This document shows positions 1-5,295 of a stretch of 9,017 bases of DNA, one piece after another. The stretch comes from Candidatus Nitrosopumilus sp. (GTDB lineage: Archaea; Thermoproteota; Nitrososphaeria; Nitrososphaerales; Nitrosopumilaceae): contig JABDKK010000105.1 of assembly GCA_013002265.1 (NCBI GenBank), forward strand, positions 1-9,017, written 5' to 3'. The number at the start of each line of letters is the position of its first letter. Within the stretch, counting starts at the first letter, position 1. The notes beneath the pieces are model-generated. The model was not told the DNA's origin. It saw only the letters and a list, made by a program, of their open reading frames with translations, and searched no databases. Position numbers and translations under genes: made by a program.

Positions 1-618
1 GTGTACTCGTACTGTATCACTAGACATACCACCAAAGCCATCATCAGCAGTTATTTTGAATTTTAGTGGTTCTGTATTTGTAAAATCAAAAGTAATTGGT
101 CTAAGCGTAAGATATTTCTCTACAGTAGAAGATAACCCTACCACCTGTCCATCTACTTGTTCCCATTGATAAGTTAGAACATCATCATCAGGATCTGAAA
201 TTGAAGGAGTTATTGTCATGGCACTGATAGTTTGTAGTGTAAAAAGATCTCTTCCAGCGTCCACATGTGGGGGGCTGTTGACAGGGTTTACAATAATTTC
301 GATGGTAGCAGAATCATTTGCACCTTGAGGATCTGTTACAGTCAACTCAAATGTCAATACCTTTATTTCCCCATTTTTTACTTCGGGGGCCATAAATGTG
401 GGTTCAGAAACGGTATACGAAGAAAGAGATACAGGCTCACCATTGACTTGAATCCATTTAAAAGTAAGATTTTCGGCATCAGAATCAATTCCCTCACCAA
501 TTAGAATGACAGGTTTATTTTCAACTACATTAACTGATTCAATTTCAGCAAAAGAATTTGAAAAACCACCTACAAGGAAAAAGGCAAAAACAATAGGTAA
601 CAAAAATAACAAATTCAT
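1..618 (-). CDS. Exported protein with PKD-like repeats (N-terminal part, cut by window edge)
   Basis: An open frame starts at an ATG (616-618) and runs 206 codons to the left edge without a stop, so the C-terminus is missing. Residues 1-24 are a clear signal peptide: a hydrophobic core (MNLLFLLPIVFAFFLVGG) and a cleavage-like SFA/E. The mature part reads as two tandem beta-sandwich repeats of the PKD/cadherin-like kind. The first carries FKWIQVNGEPVSL and then FELTVTDPQGANDSATI. A linker NPVNSPPHVDAG follows, and the second repeat has LTYQWEQVDG, then FKITADDGFGGMSSDTV. Such repeats are typically extracellular adhesion or structural modules. The cargo or catalytic part, if any, lies outside the window. 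No neighbour suggests a pathway. Class is confident; function is unknown. Confidence 0.85.
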   Translation of the reverse strand, partial: MNLLFLLPIVFAFFLVGGFSNSFAEIESVNVVENKPVILIGEGIDSDAENLTFKWIQVNGEPVSLSSYTVSEPTFMAPEVKNGEIKVLTFELTVTDPQGANDSATIEIIVNPVNSPPHVDAGRDLFTLQTISAMTITPSISDPDDDVLTYQWEQVDGQVVGLSSTVEKYLTLRPITFDFTNTEPLKFKITADDGFGGMSSDTVRVH

Positions 619-641
619 TAATTTTTAGTAATATACAACGG

Positions 642-649
642 ATATTAAT
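642..649 (-). promoter_or_regulatory. TATA-like box for the PKD-repeat gene
   Basis: On the minus strand ATTAATATC is centred about 27 bases upstream of the ATG at 618. That spacing fits an archaeal promoter whose transcript begins at or next to the start codon. No Shine-Dalgarno sequence is visible. A second AT-rich stretch at 630-635 is too close to the start to serve. Confidence 0.35.
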
Positions 650-709
650 GAATCTATTCTGTCAAGATCACGTCAGTTGTTCTCCTTGTCCAAAGTCGTT
701 GGGTGAAGC

Positions 710-802
710 CTAGTTTACAATAAAAAAGTCAGCCACTACAACATCATGGTACTGCAACTGCACCACATATACCCCTGAATCAAATGAACAAGCCCATCTT
801 TA
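710..802 (-). pseudogene. C-terminal remnant of an exported-protein gene
   Basis: Read on the minus strand, bases from about 790 down to the TAG at 710-712 give SFDSGVYVVQLQYHDVVVAD followed by FFIVN and the stop. This alternating beta-strand text resembles the C-terminal Ig-like ends of thaumarchaeal secreted proteins. The frame is closed upstream by tandem stops (TAA TAA, about 800-805) and has no start codon, so it cannot be an intact gene. I infer a decayed gene end left between the two flanking minus-strand genes. It could instead be a chance open stretch of about 30 codons. Confidence 0.35.
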
Positions 803-809
803 TTAAAAC

Positions 810-830
810 TTAGGTAGATATGATACCTAA
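810..830. terminator. Hairpin, possible terminator of the small cysteine-protein gene
   Basis: TTAGGTA (810-816) and TACCTAA (824-830) form a perfect 7-bp stem around a 7-base loop. On the minus strand it lies 20 bases past the stop of the cysteine miniprotein and is followed by GTTTTAATAAAG. On the plus strand it is followed by TCGGTCTTTTTT. Terminator function is inferred; archaeal termination often needs only the T-tract. Confidence 0.35.
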
Positions 831-845
831 TCGGTCTTTTTTATT

Positions 846-894
846 AAAATCAAGCCATGGCAACTATCGTATGGTAGTTGCCAGACTTGATTTT
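846..894. repeat. 49-bp imperfect palindrome spanning a gene's 3' end
   Basis: AAAATCAAG (846-854) pairs with CTTGATTTT (886-894) over 9 bp. After a small internal loop (CCAT against AGA), GGCAACTA (859-866) pairs with TAGTTGCC (875-882) over 8 bp, leaving an 8-base loop. The element contains the last 14 codons and the stop of the minus-strand miniprotein. It may be an RNA hairpin acting at the mRNA 3' end, or the relic of a small palindromic element inserted in the gene end. No second copy was seen in the window. Confidence 0.7.
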
Positions 895-1065
895 TGGCAC
901 AGTATTGGTTTGGTTAATCAATTTATACTCGCAAAGAGAATGGAATTGTTCAGTTGTGCAATGTGCACAAGAAAGACAAATCATGCTATTTGGTTGCATA
1001 CAATGAGAACATTTTGTATTCTCCCTTATTTTTCCACCACACTTTCTACATGATTCATCAGGCAA
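850..1065 (-). CDS. Small eight-cysteine zinc-ribbon-like protein
   Basis: A 71-residue protein with cysteines at 6, 9, 19, 22, 30, 33, 36 and 45. The pattern is CRKCGG, CSHC and CLSCAHC, then a single C. Three histidines (21, 35, 42) sit among them. This could bind two zinc ions, as in compact rubredoxin-knuckle or treble-clef folds; no known family was recognised. There is no signal peptide or membrane segment, so it is probably cytosolic. The start is a TTG (1063-1065), because an in-frame TGA lies three codons upstream and no ATG follows before the first cysteines. The tail after residue 57 has no cysteines and is encoded by the palindrome at 846-894, so it may be an acquired or structural-RNA-driven extension. 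The dense cysteine knuckles argue for a real gene. Confidence 0.65.
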   Translation of the reverse strand: MPDESCRKCGGKIRENTKCSHCMQPNSMICLSCAHCTTEQFHSLCEYKLINQTNTVPKIKSGNYHTIVAMA

Positions 1066-1143
1066 TTCTATTCAGAATGGATTAATCAAAAATGAACATA
1101 AGCAACACTGAGAAGTCGTTCATGCCAAAGATCAGTAAGAAGA

Positions 1144-1149
1144 TTATAA
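1144..1149 (+). promoter_or_regulatory. TATA-like box for the methyltransferase gene
   Basis: TTATAA is centred about 27 bases upstream of the ATG at 1174, the spacing expected for a leaderless transcript. No Shine-Dalgarno sequence precedes this ATG. Confidence 0.4.
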
Positions 1150-1173
1150 TTCAAATAAAATAAACGATGTTTA

Positions 1174-1800
1174 ATGGACAAAGTTAGAAAAACATTTGAC
1201 AAGTGGGCAGAAAACGGAAGAGCAGAGTTAATGGAGCTTGAACATGGAAAAAATGTTTCAAAGTTTTTAGACAGTATTTCGTTTGATAGTAAATTCACAT
1301 TTCTGGATGTGGGTTGTGGAAATGGATGGGTAGTAAGAAAAATAGCAAATAATCCAAATTGTAAAAAAGCAATAGGGATCGACAAGAGCAAGAAAATGAT
1401 CATTCAAGCAAAAAAGAAAGATGGAAGTAAAAAAGAAAAATACATTCATGCAGATATTGAATCATGGAAACATAATGGAAAATTTAATTTCATTTTCTCA
1501 ATGGAGTCATTATACTATGCATATTCCATAGAGAAAGCATTAAAGAAAATTTACAGATTGTTATCTCCAGGAGGGCAATTTTTTTGTGGCACTGATTTTT
1601 ACACAGATAACAAGGCTACTGTGAGATGGGCAGATATTATGAAAATTCAGATGCATTTGCATTCAAAAAAAGAATGGAAAGAATTTTTTAAAAATGCAGG
1701 ATTTGAAGTCAGGGCAAAACATATCAGAGATTTGAAGAATCGAAAAAAATGGAAAAGAGATTATGGAACTCTATTTATCATAGGCACAAAGCCAAAGTAA
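1174..1800 (+). CDS. Class I SAM-dependent methyltransferase
   Basis: A 208-residue protein with a Rossmann-type methyltransferase core. Motif I is LDVGCGNGW (residues 44-52), the glycine-rich SAM-binding loop. IGID (67-70) supplies the acidic residue expected to hold the SAM ribose, HADIE (92-96) fits the adenine-contact region, and LLSPGGQF (129-136) matches the strand-turn after motif III. The layout is that of the broad UbiE/methyltransf_11 class. The substrate cannot be read: the C-terminal part (about 150-208) is basic, with KNRKKWKRDYG, and may contact an anionic or nucleic-acid target, but that is speculation. The protein is soluble and cytosolic. It starts at an ATG with a TATA-like box and no ribosome site. 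Only about 30 bases separate its stop from the RNase P RNA gene. Confidence 0.88.
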   Translation: MDKVRKTFDKWAENGRAELMELEHGKNVSKFLDSISFDSKFTFLDVGCGNGWVVRKIANNPNCKKAIGIDKSKKMIIQAKKKDGSKKEKYIHADIESWKHNGKFNFIFSMESLYYAYSIEKALKKIYRLLSPGGQFFCGTDFYTDNKATVRWADIMKIQMHLHSKKEWKEFFKNAGFEVRAKHIRDLKNRKKWKRDYGTLFIIGTKPK

Positions 1801-1806
1801 TATTCA
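1799..1806 (+). promoter_or_regulatory. Possible TATA box for the RNase P RNA gene
   Basis: AATATTCA lies about 27 bases before the inferred 5' end of the RNA (near 1830). It overlaps the last base of the methyltransferase stop codon. It is weak by sequence; position is the main support. Confidence 0.25.
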
Positions 1807-1829
1807 AATTCAATCAATATGTTATCATT

Positions 1830-2117
1830 TTATGTGAGCTGGAGCACGACATGCTGCTACGGCAGAGGAAACTCCTCCCTCCATACAGGAAATGTGATCT
1901 GGAGATGGATAATTAGAGATGATTGGCAACGGAACAGAAATGAATCCAATATGGCGTACTGTGATGGCAAAACCTGAGGCTTCCATAAAAGGAGTGAAAA
2001 AAGCCGACCCACATGGAGCAAAGCCAAACAGAACTGTAAGATCCTGTACTAAGTTCAGGTAGGCTGCAAAGCGAAATATCGTGAAAACAGAAGGAGGGTT
2101 ACTCCCAGCACACATAA
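1830..2117 (+). ncRNA. rnpB: RNase P RNA (archaeal, probably type A)
   Basis: This is the catalytic RNA of RNase P, which removes 5' leaders from pre-tRNAs. Universally conserved blocks appear in the right order. CR-I is at 1861-1879 (GGCAGAGGAAACTCCTCCC). A CR-II-like GGCAACGGAACAGAAA starts at 1925. CR-IV is GGAGCAAAGCCAAACAG (2015-2031), CAGGTAGGCTGC is at 2056-2067 and CR-V is ACAGAAGGAGGGTTAC (2087-2102). The ends pair as helix P1: 1830-1844 with 2102-2117, with one mismatch and one bulged C. Helix P4 forms between 1870-1878 and 2093-2100 and keeps the conserved bulged U (1873). A P16-like GAACT/AGTTC pair (2031-2035 with 2052-2056) points to type A. Base composition is richer in GC than the neighbouring genes. 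A minus-strand reading frame through it is an artefact. Ends are set by P1 pairing, to within a few bases. Confidence 0.93.
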
Positions 2118-2136
2118 TATTTTATTTTTAAAAATT
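2118..2136. terminator. Bidirectional AT-rich terminator between rnpB and the convergent gene
   Basis: TTTTATTTTT (2120-2129) directly follows the P1 helix of the RNase P RNA, a typical archaeal T-rich stop. The perfect 12-base palindrome ATTTTTAAAAAT (2124-2135) gives the minus strand its own T5 run just after the stop codon of the convergent gene at 2137. Confidence 0.55.
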
Positions 2137-3504
2137 CTAACTCATTGACTGAGCCTGTTCTTTGCATATATCTGCAGAGCATCCACATGTTGCATCACAT
2201 AGACATGAGCCTTGCATCTCACAGTCACACTCAGAACCCATCTCTGCGGAGGCAGCACATCCACATGCAGCTTCTTCTCTATTTGCAGCAGTTGGTGGAG
2301 GAGATGTTTGTTCCTGTGGTGCTGTGTTTTCATATACACTTCTGGTTTGTTCATAATTAGATTCATCCCTTAATTGAGCTTCTCCTCTGTTGGTTTGATA
2401 GCCACCAGCTGAAGCACTAGTTTGATAACCTACCAGCCTACTTGGATCAATTCCTTGCTGACCAACTTTTTCATTTTTGAGTGAACGATTACTAACAATA
2501 AAGAATGCGATTCCTGCAATAGCTGCCATTCCAGCCATTCCATAAACAATCATAATTGGAAAATCACCTGTAGAAGTTGTTGCAAATCCTTCTGGGGGTG
2601 TTGGTGTGACACCTGCAATTTCGACACCATCTAAAACGTCTAATGCACCAAACCCAATTGTATACAAGTTTCCTTGGTCTGTGGATTGAACGCTTCTTAC
2701 AGTGTATTGTTCATCAGCATTGATTTCCGCCTCAAAAATTCGCTCTACTTGCCTTCCTTCCCTAATACTGCTCTCACCCATGGTCCAACTAGAAACTACA
2801 AAGCCTGCAATTTCTTGATTCAGTCCAAACGTTCCAGCATCAACATTGATTCCAGTAGGATCAAACAAAAAGTGCCAATTAGTTAATGGTTGTTTTAAAA
2901 TAAAATCAGCATCAATTAGAGGTTTTTTCAATACACTTTCAGCTTCGGGAGTATCAATGATTGCAAATGCTACAGGTTCCTTTTCTCTAAGTATGTTTAG
3001 TGGGAGATTAATATCGATTCCATCTATGATGATTTCCCCATTTGCAGATAATCCCCTCCAACCCAAGTCAACTAAAGTTCTTTGAGAGTCTTTAGTGATC
3101 ACGTAATCAGTTAATGTTCCTTCTAAAACCACACGGTAATCAATTGAGGTGTTGATGTTTCTTGCTTTAAGATGAAAATCATAAGTAACAGTCAAATCGG
3201 ATACTCTTGCTTGGCTCCCATCGGCTTTAATTTTAGCATTAAGTTTTGAAATAAGTTGTTGCACTCCTGGATCAGATGAATCAGCAGTTCCAGAAACAGT
3301 CCATTCTTTGTCACGTAATGTGTCAAACAGTTCTCCACCGTTAGGATATTCAAGGAAAATAGTTTTGAGGTAATTCATCTTAAATGGAGAAGAGTCATTA
3401 TTTGGATTAATTCTAGCATCCAATTGGGCAGCCCATGCCGGAGAACTAGTACCCATTACAATAAGACCAGCAAGCAAAACGGTTAGAATTACAGCCCTAG
3501 ACAC
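2137..3504 (-). CDS. Single-pass membrane protein with exported domain and cysteine-rich tail
   Basis: A 455-residue protein of no family I recognise. Residues 1-25 are a signal peptide ending SSPAWA/A. Residues 26-313 form a large exported domain without any cysteine. Residues 315-337 (FPIMIVYGMAGMAAIAGIAF onward) are a transmembrane helix followed by SNRSLKNEK, so the rest should face the cytoplasm. That part is low-complexity and polar, with GYQT twice (359, 368) and a proline stretch. It ends in a tail holding all nine cysteines (414, 416, 426, 428, 434, 436, 440, 442, 447): four CxC pairs and one single. Such clusters suggest a bound metal or Fe-S centre, or redox sensing, but this is inference. 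The start is GTG (3502-3504); the signal peptide fits it and no nearby in-frame ATG exists. The gene is monocistronic and convergent with rnpB. Confidence 0.85.
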   Translation of the reverse strand: MSRAVILTVLLAGLIVMGTSSPAWAAQLDARINPNNDSSPFKMNYLKTIFLEYPNGGELFDTLRDKEWTVSGTADSSDPGVQQLISKLNAKIKADGSQARVSDLTVTYDFHLKARNINTSIDYRVVLEGTLTDYVITKDSQRTLVDLGWRGLSANGEIIIDGIDINLPLNILREKEPVAFAIIDTPEAESVLKKPLIDADFILKQPLTNWHFLFDPTGINVDAGTFGLNQEIAGFVVSSWTMGESSIREGRQVERIFEAEINADEQYTVRSVQSTDQGNLYTIGFGALDVLDGVEIAGVTPTPPEGFATTSTGDFPIMIVYGMAGMAAIAGIAFFIVSNRSLKNEKVGQQGIDPSRLVGYQTSASAGGYQTNRGEAQLRDESNYEQTRSVYENTAPQEQTSPPPTAANREEAACGCAASAEMGSECDCEMQGSCLCDATCGCSADICKEQAQSMS

Positions 3505-3528
3505 GAGTAAAATCCATTAAATTAAGGT

Positions 3529-3534
3529 AATAAA
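3529..3534 (-). promoter_or_regulatory. TATA-like box for the cysteine-tailed membrane protein
   Basis: TTTATT on the minus strand is centred about 27 bases before the GTG start at 3504, consistent with a leaderless message. No ribosome site is seen. The 115-base gap to cofD must carry both divergent promoters. Confidence 0.35.
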
Positions 3535-3593
3535 CTTATCCCAATTATTCAGATCGATGTTTTTGAAAAAGTAATATGTAGTAAGGATTGAAG

Positions 3594-3600
3594 ACTATAC
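3594..3600 (+). promoter_or_regulatory. Possible TATA box for cofD-cofC
   Basis: ACTATAC lies about 23 bases before the cofD ATG. An alternative AT-rich site (AGTAATATG, 3570-3578) is further upstream. Neither is strong. Confidence 0.25.
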
Positions 3601-3619
3601 AGTTTTAGGGGAAAATGGA

Positions 3620-4540
3620 ATGATTACAGTATTAGCAGGAGGAACAGGATCAGTCAAGCTGATTCGAGGTTTAGTATCACAAGAATCCAAAGTCAATGTA
3701 ATTAGTAATGTGGGAGATAATTATTGGTTATATGGTCTCTATGTATGTCCTGACATCGATACAATTGTCTATGGTCTAGCAGATTTACTAGATCAAGAAA
3801 GAGGGTGGGGAATTAAAAAAGACACATTCAACTTTTTACGCCAAATGGAAGTATTTGGAGAGGAGACATGGTTTAGGGTTGGAGATAGGGATGCTGCAAC
3901 ACATTTGATTAGAACAAACATGTTAAAAAATGGAAAAAATCTAAGCGACATTACAAAGTGGATGTGTGAGAAATTTGCAGTCAGAGCAAATATTATTCCG
4001 GTAACAGATAACAGTATTGAGACAAGAATCACCACAGATAAAGGAGAATTGCATTTACAAGAATATTGGGTAAAGCATAGAGGAAAAGATCCTGTAGAAG
4101 GAATTCAATATATTGGAGCAGATAAGGCTCGCCCAAACCCAGAAGCTGTTAATGCAATCCATGATGCAGACATGGTAATTTTAGCTCCAGGAAACCCATT
4201 AACATCCATAGGACCTATGTTACAAATTAAAGGAATAAGAAAAGAACTCTCTAAAATCAAGAAGAGAGTTGTTGCGGTGAGTCCACTAATAGGAGATAAT
4301 GCAATTAGCGGTCCTGCTGCAAAATACATGCAAGCTGCAGGCATAGAATCAAATGCATATGGTTTAGCAAAGATGTATTCAGACGTATGTTCAAACATCA
4401 TAGTTGATACAAAAGACAGAATGTTAATTAAGAAAATCCAGAGTTTAGATATGAAAGTGTTTGAAACAAAGATTACCATGAAAAATAAAATCGCGGAAGA
4501 TGCATTAGCTAATTTTATCCTAAAACAAGTTCACATATAA
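3620..4540 (+). CDS. cofD: 2-phospho-L-lactate transferase CofD (coenzyme F420 synthesis)
   Basis: CofD joins the activated phospholactyl unit to the deazaflavin Fo, giving F420-0. The 306-residue length is normal for the family. Visible motifs are MITVLAGGTGSVK at the N-terminus (nucleotide/Fo-binding loop), NVGDN (30-34), CPDIDTIVYGLADLLDQERG (43-62), GDRDAATHLIR (88-98) and APGNPLTSIGP (189-199). SPLIG (221-225) and GPAAKYM (231-237) follow. All are in family order. Residue 34 is N where I recall bacterial homologues usually having a second D (NVGDD); archaeal members vary here. The start is the ATG at 3620, which gives the standard family N-terminus; an ATG five bases earlier is closed at once by TGA. 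It is cytosolic and followed after one base by cofC, the preceding step of the same pathway. Confidence 0.95.
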   Translation: MITVLAGGTGSVKLIRGLVSQESKVNVISNVGDNYWLYGLYVCPDIDTIVYGLADLLDQERGWGIKKDTFNFLRQMEVFGEETWFRVGDRDAATHLIRTNMLKNGKNLSDITKWMCEKFAVRANIIPVTDNSIETRITTDKGELHLQEYWVKHRGKDPVEGIQYIGADKARPNPEAVNAIHDADMVILAPGNPLTSIGPMLQIKGIRKELSKIKKRVVAVSPLIGDNAISGPAAKYMQAAGIESNAYGLAKMYSDVCSNIIVDTKDRMLIKKIQSLDMKVFETKITMKNKIAEDALANFILKQVHI

Positions 4541-4541
4541 T

Positions 4542-5174
4542 TTGAAAATAGCAGCAATAATTCCTGTAAAGACTTTCTCTAAAGCAAAAACACGTTTAGA
4601 TTTATCTCCAAATAAAATTGAAGAGTTATGCAAAGTGATGTTGGAGGAAATTTTGCACACCATATCAATATCTCCTCAAATTGAAAAAATTGTTCTCGTC
4701 ACAAAAGAAAAACAGGCAATTCAGATTGCAGAAAAATTCAAAGCTGTTGTAATTATTGACGAAGATGAAAAAAGTGTTAATGAAGCTGTAGCATTAGCAG
4801 ACAAATATCTTTTAGATAATGGTTTTGATGCATCTATTGTTTTTCCTCAAGACATACCATACATAAAAACTCAAGATATTGATTTTATGTTGAAATACAA
4901 AACACATCCTAATTTTGCAATTATTGTTCCATCTAGAAGATTTGATGGAACAAATGCACTAATTAGAATGCCCATAGACTTGATGAAGACTCACTACGAT
5001 GAAGACAGTTACAAAATCCACATGAACACAGCAAAAGAGCATACTCTAAATGTTGCAATGGTATTTGTCAAGAGAATTATGTGGGATGTAGATAATTCCG
5101 AAGATTTGAAATTTCTTTTAGAACAAAATGAAAAGCCACACATTGCTGAAAAAATCAAAAAGATTTTAGATTAA
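4542..5174 (+). CDS. cofC: 2-phospho-L-lactate guanylyltransferase CofC
   Basis: CofC activates 2-phospholactate with GTP, giving the nucleotide-diphosphate lactate that CofD uses. The 210-residue protein begins MKIAAIIPVKTFSKAKTRL, the family's nucleotide-binding start. FPQDIPY (101-107) is the metal-binding DxP region, VPSRRFDGTNALI (129-141) matches the DGTNAL block, and WDVDNSEDL (181-189) is the usual C-terminal signature. The region I recall as FGxGSFxxH reads YDEDSYKIH (152-160): Ser156 and His160 are kept but the glycines are replaced by acidic residues. The start is a TTG one base after the cofD stop. No other start gives this N-terminus, so the two genes are presumably co-transcribed and may be translationally coupled. 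Confidence 0.93.
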   Translation: MKIAAIIPVKTFSKAKTRLDLSPNKIEELCKVMLEEILHTISISPQIEKIVLVTKEKQAIQIAEKFKAVVIIDEDEKSVNEAVALADKYLLDNGFDASIVFPQDIPYIKTQDIDFMLKYKTHPNFAIIVPSRRFDGTNALIRMPIDLMKTHYDEDSYKIHMNTAKEHTLNVAMVFVKRIMWDVDNSEDLKFLLEQNEKPHIAEKIKKILD

Positions 5175-5181
5175 TCCATTA

Positions 5182-5214
5182 TTTTTGCAAATGACCAAAA
5201 TTTTCGTATTTTTT
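5182..5214 (+). terminator. T-tract terminator after cofD-cofC
   Basis: Starting 7 bases after the cofC stop are runs of T5 (5182-5186), T4 (5201-5204) and T6 (5209-5214) without a strong stem. This fits intrinsic archaeal termination on oligo-T. Confidence 0.5.
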
Positions 5215-5233
5215 ATTCAAGATCAGCAGCAAA

Positions 5234-5241
5234 CTTATAAA
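5234..5241 (+). promoter_or_regulatory. TATA box of the TFB gene
   Basis: CTTATAAA, with a purine-rich BRE-like AGCAAA just upstream, is the best TATA box in the window. Transcription should begin around 5263-5266, giving a leader of about 30 bases before the ATG at 5296. Confidence 0.6.
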
Positions 5242-5282
5242 TGATGAATTAGAAAATGTTAAATATCATCATAAAAGGTTTT

Positions 5283-5287
5283 GGGAG
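5283..5287 (+). promoter_or_regulatory. Shine-Dalgarno site deciding the TFB start
   Basis: GGGAG, complementary to the CCUCC anti-Shine-Dalgarno core, ends 8 bases before the ATG at 5296. It overlaps the in-frame TTG at 5281, which therefore cannot be the start. It is the clearest ribosome site in the window. Confidence 0.6.
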
Positions 5288-5295
5288 ATATTAAA

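Noticed and set aside
265..504. Plus-strand frame of 79 codons
   Set aside because: Lies opposite the PKD-repeat gene, which has a signal peptide and clear domains.
619..849. tRNA or other small stable RNA in the spacer
   Set aside because: No T-loop motif, acceptor pairing or C/D box set was found; the visible structure is the hairpin and the reading-frame remnant.
820..1053. Plus-strand frame of 77 codons
   Set aside because: Opposite the cysteine miniprotein, whose CxxC pattern on the minus strand is far more protein-like.
1086..1130. ATGAAC / GTTCAT inverted repeat between divergent genes
   Set aside because: Six base pairs across a 22-base loop is within chance expectation for AT-rich DNA.
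1825..2115. A 96-codon open frame on the minus strand
   Set aside because: It is antisense to the RNase P RNA almost end to end; the conserved CR blocks and P1/P4 pairing explain the sequence on the plus strand, and the protein resembles nothing coherent.
2145..2366. Several short frames on both strands over the end of the cysteine-tailed protein
   Set aside because: They are alternative readings of the repetitive Cys/Ala/Ser-rich coding region; none has a promoter or recognisable domain.
5241..5247. ATGATGA as a C box of a C/D guide RNA
   Set aside because: No matching D box (CTGA) or terminal stem follows, and it overlaps the TFB promoter region.
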